From Bacillota bacterium (lineage in GTDB: Bacteria; Bacillota; Clostridia; Acetivibrionales; DUMC01): a stretch of DNA of 42,506 nucleotides. The position numbers and the translations under genes were made by a program. The stretch spans positions 1 through 42,506 of the forward strand of contig JABUEW010000027.1 in assembly GCA_013314855.1 (NCBI GenBank), in the 5' to 3' direction. How positions within the stretch are numbered: the stretch's first letter is position 1; every line of letters begins with the position of its first letter. Below are positions 8,758 through 17,188 of this stretch, piece by piece. The notes beneath the pieces are model-generated. The model was not told the DNA's origin. It saw only the letters and a program-made list of their open reading frames with translations, and did no database searches.

Positions 8758-9459
8758 TTATCTTTTCCCAAATATGGCAGTACCTATCCTTACAATATTT
8801 GCGCCTTCTTCAATTGCAACTTCAAAATCATTACTCATTCCCATAGACAGGTAATCCATATCTATATTATCAATGTTTTCCCTGCTTATGTCAATAAATA
8901 TTTTCCTAAGTTCTTTAAAAACAAACCTTATTTCTTCGGGGTCGCTAACGAGAGGAGCTATGGTCATAAGTCCTTTTACCTTAATATTCCTATATTTGCT
9001 TATTTCTTTTATAAAATTCATAGCTTCATCTTTGGATATCCCAAATTTAGATTCTTCTCCAGCAACATTAACCTGCACAAGGACATCAATTATTTTTCCG
9101 GCTTTTTGCGCCCTTTTGTTTATTTCCTGGGCAAGTTCCACACTGTCTAAAGAGTGAATCATAACCACACTGTCAATTAAATACTTTACTTTGTTTTTTT
9201 GTAAATGGCCTATCATATGCCAGTTTACATTTTTATTAGCAGCCCTAATAGTATTTATTTTTTCCTGCAATTCCTGCACCCTGTTTTCCCCTAGGTCAAC
9301 AATTCCTGCATCAATTGCTTTAAGTATCCTAACAGGTTCCACGTTTTTTGTAACACCTATTATTTTAATGTCCTCAGGTTTTCTTCCTGCTTTTTTTGAT
9401 GCTTTTTCAATCCTTTCTTTTATTTTGTCTATGTTTTGCTTTATTAAATTATTTATCAT
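8758..9459 (-). CDS. yggS: YggS family PLP homeostasis protein
   Basis: A 233-residue alanine-racemase-fold protein with no second domain. The PLP lysine is in IIGVTKNV (about residue 37). Other hallmarks are WHMIGHLQKNKVKYL, SKFGIS and LSMGMSNDFEVAIEEGANIVRIG. It binds pyridoxal phosphate and buffers the free pool. Its start codon shares one base with the stop of the upstream HlyD-like gene (TAATG), indicating translational coupling. Confidence 0.93.
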   Translation of the reverse strand: MINNLIKQNIDKIKERIEKASKKAGRKPEDIKIIGVTKNVEPVRILKAIDAGIVDLGENRVQELQEKINTIRAANKNVNWHMIGHLQKNKVKYLIDSVVMIHSLDSVELAQEINKRAQKAGKIIDVLVQVNVAGEESKFGISKDEAMNFIKEISKYRNIKVKGLMTIAPLVSDPEEIRFVFKELRKIFIDISRENIDNIDMDYLSMGMSNDFEVAIEEGANIVRIGTAIFGKR

Positions 9460-10787
9460 TAATTTATCACCTGCCCATCCTGAATATTATGCGGATTTAA
9501 TATATATGTATCATAAAGGTATATACCCTTAGACCTATCCATAGCTTCAACTACTGCATATTCGTTATTTCTCCCTATTATTTTTACTTCTCTTACACTT
9601 GCTATATCACCTTTTAAAATCACAATTTCTGCTGTATTCATGTTTAAGTCGACATTTCTGAGGCTCTTTAAAGGTACTGTAAGGCCTTCATATGAAGATT
9701 TTACTAAATCAATATTAACCCTTCTCAAACCAGCTATCTCTCCTGTATATTTATCAGCTCTAATAGCAATTATTTGTTTTCCATCCTGTTCTTTTGATAC
9801 AAATTCAACAGTGCCTGTCATTTTCCTGTTTATATCATTAATCCTAATTAATAGTTTTTTCCCTTTTTCTAAAAGGGTATTTTGCTCAGATTTCAAACAT
9901 ACAACAATCTGATATTGAAAATCATTTATTACCTTGGCAAAAGGCTTATCTGCTTCAACTTTTCTATCGCTTATATCCCGTTCAACAGTTTTTTCTGTTA
10001 ATATGCTTTCAAACACTTCGGGTGTTAATTGCCCAATAGCCTGAGGTTTTAAAATACTTTCATAACCATCAACAATGTATGATACTATTCCGGATGAGTC
10101 TGTTTTTTTTTCTGATATACTCGTATTCATATTTTTCATCAATTTGTCTCTTTGTTCTTTTAGAGTTTTTATATAAATACTATCAATTCCATCATCTCCT
10201 ATTATTTCAGCTTTTTTTTTAATTAATTCATCTATTTCATATTTTATTTGTTTTATCCTGCTAAGCCTGTTACTATTCATTTCCGCAACAATTAATTTTA
10301 CTTTGCGTCCAATTTCATTCTCAATTTTTACTATATCTTGATTAAATATTTCTTTATTCTTATTTTTCTCTTTTTGGGCAGCAAGAATTTTTGTATTTAT
10401 ATCGTTTATTTCTTTCAGCAATTTTAAAGATGAATCATCTACAACTGTTGCAACTGTAGAATATGCAGAAATCTTGTTTCCTTCCTCAACATGAGGTATA
10501 TATTCTCCGTTAAAAGGAGCTTTTAATACTGTTTCATCCCGTACAAGCAATGCATTAACATTTATTGAATCTTCAATCTTCCCAATACGGATAATATCAG
10601 TTGCTATACTATTTCCATAAAACCAGTAAAAAAGAGAAGGTACATATATTAACGCAAATATAACTGTCAGCAATCTTCCCACTCTGAATTTTTTCCTGGC
10701 TTTTTTACGGTCTTTTTGACTATATGCTTCGTCTTCTGTATGCTTGTTTCTAACATTGTTTTTTAAATTTTTTCTTTTGTTTTCCAT
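9459..10787 (-). CDS. HlyD-like membrane-fusion/adaptor protein
   Basis: About 442 residues. A lysine/arginine-rich cytoplasmic tail (1-40) precedes one membrane segment (about 42-60). A biotinyl-lipoyl-like region (about 75-110), a long charged coiled coil (about 115-200), a second barrel-like half and a C-terminal domain follow. This is the architecture of HlyD-type adaptors, though no partner transporter is adjacent. I start at the ATG giving MENKRKNL, 5 bp after GGTGGGGAG; the upstream GTG at 10,799 is less likely. It sits in the division cluster, so a cell-envelope role is possible. Confidence 0.7.
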   Translation of the reverse strand: MENKRKNLKNNVRNKHTEDEAYSQKDRKKARKKFRVGRLLTVIFALIYVPSLFYWFYGNSIATDIIRIGKIEDSINVNALLVRDETVLKAPFNGEYIPHVEEGNKISAYSTVATVVDDSSLKLLKEINDINTKILAAQKEKNKNKEIFNQDIVKIENEIGRKVKLIVAEMNSNRLSRIKQIKYEIDELIKKKAEIIGDDGIDSIYIKTLKEQRDKLMKNMNTSISEKKTDSSGIVSYIVDGYESILKPQAIGQLTPEVFESILTEKTVERDISDRKVEADKPFAKVINDFQYQIVVCLKSEQNTLLEKGKKLLIRINDINRKMTGTVEFVSKEQDGKQIIAIRADKYTGEIAGLRRVNIDLVKSSYEGLTVPLKSLRNVDLNMNTAEIVILKGDIASVREVKIIGRNNEYAVVEAMDRSKGIYLYDTYILNPHNIQDGQVIN

Positions 10788-10799
10788 ATTTCTCCCCAC

Positions 10800-12119
10800 C
10801 TAAATATGGCATTTAATTTTTTCTTTCATTACCTGTATAGCTGTCATTACACCTAATTTAACGTGCTCAAAAACCAGGCCGCCCTGCAAATAAGCAATAT
10901 ATGGTGCCTTAACAGGTGCATCGGCGCTTAATTCTATGGAAGCTCCCTGGATAAATCCGCCGGCAGCCATTACTACCTGGCTGTCATATCCAGGCATGTC
11001 CCATGGTTGGGGCGTTACAAATGAATCCACTGGAGAACCTTTTTGTATCCCCTGGCAGAATAAAATCAGACTCTCCGGGTCACTAAACTTAATTGCCTGA
11101 ATTATATCTCCCCTTTCTTCATTTACGGATGGGGATACTTCAAATCCCAACTTTTCCATTACTGCTGCAGCAAATACCGCACCTTTTAAGCTTTCGGCAA
11201 CTACATGGGGTGCAAAAAATAATCCTTGAAAAAACAACCTGTTAATCCCCAGAGATGCCCCTACTTCTTTCCCAAGTCCTGGAGTAGTTAACCTGCATGC
11301 AGCATTCTTGACATATATTTCCTTACCAACTACATAGCCTCCGGTAGGTGCCAATCCTCCTCCAGGATTTTTGATAAGTGAGCCGGCGACTATATCCGCA
11401 CCTGCTTCAACAGGCTCTCTTTTTTCAACAAACTCCCCGTAGCAATTATCTACCAATACTATTATATCTTTTTTTAGTCTTTTTGCAAACTTAACAATAT
11501 TCTCAATATCACTAATCTTAAGGGACGGCCGCCAACAATATCCCCTTGAGCGCTGAATAAAAACCATTTTCGTTTTTTCATTTATTGTTCCCTTAATTTT
11601 TTCAAAATCCACTTTTCCATCAGGGAGTAAATCCACTTGCCTGTAACCTATCCCAAACTCTCTTAAAGAACCTTCTTTGCTTTCTCTTATACCTATTACA
11701 TTATCAAGGGTATCATATGGCTTCCCTGTAACCGACAACACTTCATCTCCTGGCCTCAGGTTACCATAAAGGCACAAGGCTAAAGCATGGGTACCTGAAA
11801 CAATTTGGTGCCTCACCAATGCATCTTCGGCTTTGAATATGTCTGCATATACCCCTTCCAGTATGTCTCTTCCCCTGTCATTATAGCCATACCCTGTAGA
11901 ACCTGCAAAATGGGAGTCGCTAAGTTTGTTCTTTTGCATGGCTTTTATAACCTTTAACTGGTTGTATTCCCTCACAGCATCGATACGTAAGAAAATATCC
12001 CTGCACTCTTTTTCGGCAATATGAGATATCTTACTAATACTTTCATCTATACCAAACTCTTGTTTAATAAAATCATCTATCTGAAACTCGCAATTTGCTT
12101 TGTAAGTATTATGATCCAT
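10800..12119 (-). CDS. aluminium-resistance/methionine gamma-lyase-like PLP enzyme
   Basis: About 439 residues of fold-type I PLP enzyme. The Schiff-base lysine is in GSLIKNPGGGLAPTGGYV. The substrate and cofactor region includes SGTHALALCLYGNLRPGDE and VLVDNCYGEF. These match the family annotated as methionine gamma-lyase or aluminium resistance protein; the true substrate is unknown. The start is uncertain: ATG at 12,119 with AAAGG upstream is preferred over GTG at 12,134. Its stop is 13 bp from the HlyD-like start, so it probably heads the operon running to divIVA. Confidence 0.85.
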   Translation of the reverse strand: MDHNTYKANCEFQIDDFIKQEFGIDESISKISHIAEKECRDIFLRIDAVREYNQLKVIKAMQKNKLSDSHFAGSTGYGYNDRGRDILEGVYADIFKAEDALVRHQIVSGTHALALCLYGNLRPGDEVLSVTGKPYDTLDNVIGIRESKEGSLREFGIGYRQVDLLPDGKVDFEKIKGTINEKTKMVFIQRSRGYCWRPSLKISDIENIVKFAKRLKKDIIVLVDNCYGEFVEKREPVEAGADIVAGSLIKNPGGGLAPTGGYVVGKEIYVKNAACRLTTPGLGKEVGASLGINRLFFQGLFFAPHVVAESLKGAVFAAAVMEKLGFEVSPSVNEERGDIIQAIKFSDPESLILFCQGIQKGSPVDSFVTPQPWDMPGYDSQVVMAAGGFIQGASIELSADAPVKAPYIAYLQGGLVFEHVKLGVMTAIQVMKEKIKCHI

Positions 12120-12218
12120 ATATAACCTTTGCACCCCTAATTTTTATATAAGTCCTGCGCTTTCTCCTATAACAACTTCCCAAACTTTATGTATAGCAAA
12201 ATATTACTACAGAAATTA

Positions 12219-12233
12219 ATTTTCCGCAACATA
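12219..12233 (-). promoter_or_regulatory. second copy of the 15-bp leader motif
   Basis: Read on the coding strand of the PLP enzyme gene this is TATGTTGCGGAAAAT, identical to the murT leader copy at 692-706. It lies about 100 bp upstream of the start codon. Confidence 0.4.
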
Positions 12234-12368
12234 TAAAGGCCACCGGGTGGAATTTCTTTTTAAAGTACCTAAAATTCACAAAATTTTAACAAATTATTCA
12301 TGTACTAGTCAAATAAATTGGGTAGAATAAAAATGCCAATAAATAATCGAAGGAAGGAGGTGAACAAA

Positions 12369-13286
12369 ATGAAAAAGAAATTAGTTATATTCTTGGTTCT
12401 TGCTATGGTCATTGCAATACCTTTTTCCGTATTTGCAGCCACTTCTGATACCCAAGCAGCAAAAGCGGTAAGAGGATTTTTGGGGATAGATGTTTCAAAA
12501 CTCAACGAACAACAGAAAGCAGATGTTGAAGAATACTCCAAAAAGATGGCGGATTTGAAAAAGGAATTTATTAACAAGATGGTTGAAAATGGTTCAATAA
12601 CAAAAGAAAAAGGAGATGCTGCCATAGAAAAGATTGATGAAATGCTTGAGAATGGATTGGAAGGTTTTGCAAACTGGTTTGGAGGTTTTAAGTGTTTTGC
12701 TAAGGGAAGAAGTTTTAATAATAGCAGAATTGACGTTTCTAACCTTACTGATGAGCAAAAAGCTGATTTAAAGGAGTCTATAGACAAGATAGTTGAACTT
12801 CAAAAAGAACTGATTAACAAGATGGCTGCAAATAGTTTGTTGACCGAAGAACAAGCAAATGCTATTACCCAAAAGCTAGACAGTATTATTAGTAATGACG
12901 AAAATTTAGCCTATGGTTTGCTATTAGGGGAAGGCTTATGCGGTAACTTCGGCTTTTGGGGTATAAACGGTATTAAAATCTATGCTCCAAAGGTCTCTGA
13001 GCTCACAGAGCAACAAGAAAAAGATTTAATAGACTATTTCAATAAAATGGCTGATCTAAAGAAAGAACTGGTCAACAAGATGGTTACTTACAGTTTAATA
13101 ACTAAAGAGCAAGGAGATAACTGCATCCGGAAAATTGATGAAGTGCAAAAGGACATCAATGAAAACGGATTGCCTGACAACCTTGGGTGGTCAAACGGCA
13201 AGACAGCCAAAAAGGGCGGTTTTAGAGGTGCTATAAAAAAAGGTGCTATGCCAAAAGGCAACTCTGGTTTGAATAATATACAATAA
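12369..13286 (+). CDS. secreted protein with three DUF2680 repeats
   Basis: A 305-residue protein. A signal peptide (MKKKLVIFLVLAMVIAIPF, cleavage near VFA-A) is followed by three copies of a roughly 50-residue unit: about 38-82, 119-162 and 215-258. Each unit runs V-x-x-L-[TN]-EQQK-[AD]-D...MADLKKELVNKM and then a TKEQ helix. This is the DUF2680 pattern of exported helical proteins in Clostridia. The linkers are glycine/aromatic-rich and the tail is very basic. The ATG 7 bp after AAGGAGGTG is preferred over an upstream in-frame ATG at 12,318. Function is unknown. It is monocistronic, with its own terminator. Confidence 0.85.
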   Translation: MKKKLVIFLVLAMVIAIPFSVFAATSDTQAAKAVRGFLGIDVSKLNEQQKADVEEYSKKMADLKKEFINKMVENGSITKEKGDAAIEKIDEMLENGLEGFANWFGGFKCFAKGRSFNNSRIDVSNLTDEQKADLKESIDKIVELQKELINKMAANSLLTEEQANAITQKLDSIISNDENLAYGLLLGEGLCGNFGFWGINGIKIYAPKVSELTEQQEKDLIDYFNKMADLKKELVNKMVTYSLITKEQGDNCIRKIDEVQKDINENGLPDNLGWSNGKTAKKGGFRGAIKKGAMPKGNSGLNNIQ

Positions 13287-13321
13287 TATGAGTATGCTCT
13301 CAGTACACAAATTGTAAAGAA

Positions 13322-13380
13322 AAGGATAAAGTAAGGGTAAGGATATGGGTTTAATCCTTATCCTCCCTTATTTTTATCCT
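13322..13380 (+). terminator. terminator after DUF2680 gene
   Basis: A long stem: AAGGATAAAGTAAGGGTAAG pairs with a matching ATCCTTA...CCCTTA...TTATCCTT arm around the loop ATGGGTTTA. The inner 3' arm is followed by TTTTTA. It lies 36 bp after the stop codon. Confidence 0.75.
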
Positions 13381-13501
13381 TACTTATTTTGTTCTCACCG
13401 ATTATTTTAATTTGCCAATGATATACACAAGATTATTCACAAGATTATTTCCAGAGCCAATTTTTGATTTTACAAATATAAACATTTCCAAATTTTTATA
13501 G

Positions 13502-13507
13502 TATAAT
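13502..13507 (+). promoter_or_regulatory. -10 box upstream of the GT8 gene
   Basis: A perfect TATAAT lies 40 bp before the GTG start, in an AT-rich stretch. No convincing -35 was found at 17 bp. Confidence 0.4.
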
Positions 13508-13546
13508 AAAAGCTACGGATATATTTTGAGGAAAGGGTGTGTATCT

Positions 13547-14359
13547 GTGAATATACTGGTTACTTTAAATGCTGCTTATATTTCACCGCTCAAGGTTATG
13601 CTCAAATCACTGTTTGATAATTGCTCCGAAAGCCTTGATATTTACCTTATGCATGCTGATATAAGAGAAGCAGAGATAAACCAGCTTTCCAAATTTGTCA
13701 CAAGGCATGGGCATACCTTGTATCCATTGCTTGTTGATAAAAATGTGTTTTCTGATGCTCCGGTTAACTCCTACTATTCAAAAGAAATGTATTACCGCCT
13801 GATTGCACATACCTTACTGCCGGACCATGTCGATAAAGTGCTCTATCTTGATCCGGATATATTGGTCCTTAACCCTATTGAACCATTGTACAGGATCGAA
13901 TTAGGAGATTGCTTTTTTGCGGCTGCTGCACATGCAAAACCAATGATAAGCTACATCAATAAAATTCGTCTCAAGACAGAGTCTAACAGGTATTATAACT
14001 CCGGTGTGCTGCTCATCAATGTAGCACGACTGCGAACCGAAACTGACGTTTCTCAGTTGTATAACTATATTAAAAAACATGTCAATGAGCTTATACTACC
14101 CGATCAGGATGTTCTCAACGGTCTTTATTGGGATAAAATCAAGCCCCTGGATGAATACTTGTACAACTATGATGCACGCCGCTACCGCTCATATCTAATT
14201 TCATCGAAGGGGCGGGTAAATATAGATTATATCATTCACAACACAGTTATTCTACACTTCTGCGGCAAACACAAGCCTTGGCACCGCAATTATCCGTATC
14301 GTTTCGGCATTCTTTACAAACACTATCAGAAGATGTCGGAAAGAGCGGATACTTCATAG
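13547..14359 (+). CDS. glycosyltransferase family 8 protein
   Basis: About 270 residues. The GT8 fold is indicated by an N-terminal NILVTLNAAYI strand, the metal-binding DxD in KVLYLDPDILVLN, YYNSGVLLINV, LPDQDVLNGLYWDKI, and the closing HFCGKHKPW histidine motif. Such enzymes transfer glucose or galactose from nucleotide sugars to lipopolysaccharide-like or other acceptors. The acceptor is unknown and no glycan genes are adjacent. I chose GTG at 13,547 (RBS GGAAAGGG) over an in-frame TTG at 13,526. It is convergent with the ABC importer operon. Confidence 0.9.
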   Translation: MNILVTLNAAYISPLKVMLKSLFDNCSESLDIYLMHADIREAEINQLSKFVTRHGHTLYPLLVDKNVFSDAPVNSYYSKEMYYRLIAHTLLPDHVDKVLYLDPDILVLNPIEPLYRIELGDCFFAAAAHAKPMISYINKIRLKTESNRYYNSGVLLINVARLRTETDVSQLYNYIKKHVNELILPDQDVLNGLYWDKIKPLDEYLYNYDARRYRSYLISSKGRVNIDYIIHNTVILHFCGKHKPWHRNYPYRFGILYKHYQKMSERADTS

Positions 14360-14373
14360 CCTTAAAGAAAATA

Positions 14374-15177
14374 CTAATTTTTCAATCCTAACATAACCCT
14401 GTCTTCATCAAATTTCCTGTGTGCAGCGCGCTCAAACATATCCACCAACTCATCTACGGTAAGTGATGTTTTATCCAAACCTTTTATATCCAGTACTATT
14501 TGCCCCTTGTCCATCATTATAAGACGATTGCCCATTTTAATGGCATGTTCCATATTATGCGTAATCATAAGCGTAGTTATGCCTTTCTGAAGAACGATTC
14601 TTTCTGTGAGATCGTTTATCAGGCGGACGGTAGACGGATCCAGTGCAGCAGTATGCTCGTCTAGAAGAAGCAGTTTCGGCTTTACCATGGTGGCAATAAG
14701 CAATGTCATGGCTTGCCGTTGACCCCCTGAAAGCAGTTTAACCTTGGAGTCCATGCGGTTCTCCAACCCTAACCCCAGCTCAGCCAACCTCTGTCTAAAT
14801 GTTTCTCTCAGTTCCTCGTTAAGACCCCACTTGAGTCTGCGGGGCTTATCACGGCAGTATGCCATCGATAGGTTTTCCTCTATGGTCATAGACGGAGCAG
14901 TACCCATCATGGGATCTTGAAAAACCCTGCCGATAAATTTAGCCCTTTCATATTCAGGCAGCCTGGTAATATCCCTGCCATCGAGTAATATGCATCCCCC
15001 ATCAACAGGATATACACCTGCTATAACATTTAAAAGCGTAGATTTCCCTGCACCGTTGCTTCCAATTATAGAAATAAAATCACCATCGTTAACATTAAGG
15101 TTAAGGTCGCGGAGTACGGCATTCTCATTAACTGTCCCAATATTAAAGATCTTTGTTACTCCTTTTAATTCCAACAT
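14374..15177 (-). CDS. ABC importer ATPase (TrpZ-like)
   Basis: A 267-residue ATPase. Walker A is GSNGAGKSTLLN, the signature is LLSGGQRQAMTLL, Walker B is LLLLDEHTAALD, and the switch histidine is in MITHNMEHA. The alanine-rich DEHTAALDP context is typical of the ATPase paired with ABC_sub_bind-type binding proteins (TrpXYZ / COG1101). The start follows AGGAGG. It is the third gene of a binding protein-permease-ATPase operon. Substrate is unproven; amino acids such as tryptophan or tyrosine are known for relatives. Confidence 0.9.
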   Translation of the reverse strand: MLELKGVTKIFNIGTVNENAVLRDLNLNVNDGDFISIIGSNGAGKSTLLNVIAGVYPVDGGCILLDGRDITRLPEYERAKFIGRVFQDPMMGTAPSMTIEENLSMAYCRDKPRRLKWGLNEELRETFRQRLAELGLGLENRMDSKVKLLSGGQRQAMTLLIATMVKPKLLLLDEHTAALDPSTVRLINDLTERIVLQKGITTLMITHNMEHAIKMGNRLIMMDKGQIVLDIKGLDKTSLTVDELVDMFERAAHRKFDEDRVMLGLKN

Positions 15178-15188
15178 AAAAAATCCTC

Positions 15189-16061
15189 CTATGCAGCACT
15201 GCGAATCAACTTTCTTATCTTGGGCGTACCTAATGCTATTATCACCAGTATCGTAGTGAGCAGCTTTAAATCGGTTGCTGCAAAACCTAACCTCAATGCG
15301 ATACCGATACTCAGCCTATAAATGAAAGATCCGAGCAGAGCTGAAAAAGTGGCAAAGCCTACACTTTTTTCTCCCATGATCATTTCTCCTATTATTACCG
15401 ACGCCAAACCGGCCACGATAGTGCCTACACCCATGCCTATATCGGAAAAACCCTGGTACTGTGCCACAAGTGCTCCGGAAAGTGCTACCAATCCGTTTGA
15501 TATGGATAGCCCCAACATTTTCATGGCATCAGTATTTACACCCAGGGCTCGCGCCATGCCAGGGTTGTTGCCTGTTGCCCTAAGCGCAAAACCAAGCTGG
15601 GTTTTCAAAAAACTATCAAGCAGGATCTTTATTATGACAGTTGCAATTACGAATGCTGTCATGAATACCCATTGGCGGGGTATGCCCCAGTCTTCAATAT
15701 ATGTGAATATTGTCTTGGCATTTAGCAGCGTAACATTGGATCGCCCCATCACGCGCAGGTTTATAGAGTAAAGAGCTGTCATAGTCAAAATACCTGCAAG
15801 CAGCCCGGTTATCTTTCCTCGTGTGTTGAGGAAACCGGTAATATAGCCGGCAACCATGCCGGCCGCTGCAGCCAGAAGCAATGCAAAAAAGGGGTTACCT
15901 CCGTTGAATATCAGGATGGAAGCTACCGCTGCTCCGAGCGGAAAGCTTCCATCTACCGTCAGATCAGGAAAATCAAGTACTTTAAACGTAATATAAACAC
16001 CAAGCGCCATTATGCCAAACACAAGTCCCTGCTCCAAGGACGTAGCCACTAGGCTGAACAA
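15189..16061 (-). CDS. ABC importer permease (TrpY-like)
   Basis: About 290 residues with eight or more hydrophobic segments. FKVLDFPDLTVDGSFPLGAA is diagnostic of the permease partner of ABC_sub_bind proteins. I prefer TTG at 16,061 as start (5 bp after GAGGTGG, giving MFSLVATSLEQGL, which fits the family N-terminus) over GTG at 16,070. It sits 11 bp before the ATPase gene. Confidence 0.9.
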   Translation of the reverse strand: MFSLVATSLEQGLVFGIMALGVYITFKVLDFPDLTVDGSFPLGAAVASILIFNGGNPFFALLLAAAAGMVAGYITGFLNTRGKITGLLAGILTMTALYSINLRVMGRSNVTLLNAKTIFTYIEDWGIPRQWVFMTAFVIATVIIKILLDSFLKTQLGFALRATGNNPGMARALGVNTDAMKMLGLSISNGLVALSGALVAQYQGFSDIGMGVGTIVAGLASVIIGEMIMGEKSVGFATFSALLGSFIYRLSIGIALRLGFAATDLKLLTTILVIIALGTPKIRKLIRSAA

Positions 16062-16077
16062 TCGAACCACCTCATAA

Positions 16078-17055
16078 TCATTCTATAACCTCATCGGCTT
16101 TATCCAGTATATCCTTCGGTATGGTCAGGCCAATGGTTTCAGCCGCCTTTTGGTTAATTATAAGAGTGACAACCTTGGACCCTTCTATCGGTATATCCTG
16201 GGGTTTTTTACCCTTTATAATCTCTACAGCTATCTGGCCGGTCTGCTTACCCAGCTCCCTGTAATCTATTCCTTTTGTCGCTATGGCTCCTGCATCTACC
16301 TGACCCCGCTCCGAACCTATAACCGGTATCTTGTTATCATTTGCAACTTTTATAACTGCCCCTATGGAGGAAACTATGGTATTGTCAGTAGGAACGTAAA
16401 TAGCATCCACTCTTCCCATTAGCGACTGCGTAGCCTGGTTGACCTCACTACTATTACTAACAGTGGCTTCCACTAAAGTTAAACCAAGAGCAGCAGCGGC
16501 TTCCTTTGCTATATCTACTTGAATCTTGGAATTGATCTCACCGGCATTGTACAGTATACCAACTTTTTTGGCCCCCGGTATCAGGTCCTTGACCAGCTTA
16601 ATCTGCTCGGCTACCGGGTTCATATCGGTTGTTCCGGTTACATTGCCACCAGGTTTCTCGAGACTCTCAGCTAAGCCTGCCGATACCGGATCGGTCACCG
16701 CCGTAATAAGTATGGGTATATCCTTAGTAACATTGGCTGCGGCTTGGGCTGCCGGTGTAGCTATGGCAAGTATCATGTCCACCTTTTCATCAACAAATTT
16801 ACGGGCTATGGTCTGGGCATTGGTTACATCACCTTGTGCATTTTGAAGATCAATCTTAATGTTCTTACCATCTTCATAGCCAGCTTCCTTGAGTGCTTCA
16901 ATAAAGCCTTCACGTGCGCTATCCAGGGCAGGATGCTGTACTAGTTGCGATATACCTATTTTGACTACCTTGTCCGAAGATGTGCCGCTGCATGCGGCAA
17001 AACTAATTGAGATGAGCATTATTACCAAGGCAATAGCAATTACTTTTTTAGACAT
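16078..17055 (-). CDS. ABC importer substrate-binding lipoprotein (ABC_sub_bind family)
   Basis: A 325-residue lipoprotein. The signal peptide ends in a lipobox (SFAAC, Cys at about 22). The mature part contains VKIGISQLVQHPALD, ILAIATPAAQAAANVTKDIPI, VTGTTDMNPV, KKVGILYNAGE and DAIYVPTDNTIVSS, all typical of COG2984/TrpX-like binding proteins. It is probably anchored outside the membrane and feeds the permease. It is the first gene of the operon, with promoter at 17,140-17,168. Confidence 0.92.
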   Translation of the reverse strand: MSKKVIAIALVIMLISISFAACSGTSSDKVVKIGISQLVQHPALDSAREGFIEALKEAGYEDGKNIKIDLQNAQGDVTNAQTIARKFVDEKVDMILAIATPAAQAAANVTKDIPILITAVTDPVSAGLAESLEKPGGNVTGTTDMNPVAEQIKLVKDLIPGAKKVGILYNAGEINSKIQVDIAKEAAAALGLTLVEATVSNSSEVNQATQSLMGRVDAIYVPTDNTIVSSIGAVIKVANDNKIPVIGSERGQVDAGAIATKGIDYRELGKQTGQIAVEIIKGKKPQDIPIEGSKVVTLIINQKAAETIGLTIPKDILDKADEVIE

Positions 17056-17079
17056 AAAAAATCCCCCTTCTTTTTATTG

Positions 17080-17168
17080 ACGGAGGGAATATGGAAGTTT
17101 ACATTTTTCCCTACCGTACTACCATTTTACTTATTATCTATGATAGCACATCAAAATTGTGAATTCAA
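17080..17168 (-). promoter_or_regulatory. promoter and leader hairpin of the ABC importer operon
   Basis: On the minus strand TTGAAT (17,163-17,168) and TATCAT (17,140-17,145) are 17 bp apart. The leader then forms a hairpin: ACGGTAGGGAA pairs with TTCCCTCCGT around an AT-rich loop (17,080-17,118). No T-box sequence (GGTGGTACC) or terminator T-run is seen, although relatives of this operon often have a tryptophan T-box. Confidence 0.5.
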
Positions 17169-17188
17169 GGAAATGTTCGGGTGCATTT

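Noticed and set aside
15322-15771. 149-codon plus-strand ORF
   Set aside because: It lies wholly antisense to the ABC permease, whose membrane segments and family motifs are clear; the plus-strand peptide has no recognisable features.
17080-17135. T-box or tryptophan riboswitch ahead of the TrpXYZ-like operon
   Set aside because: A hairpin exists, but neither the GGTGGTACC T-box sequence nor a terminator T-run is present.
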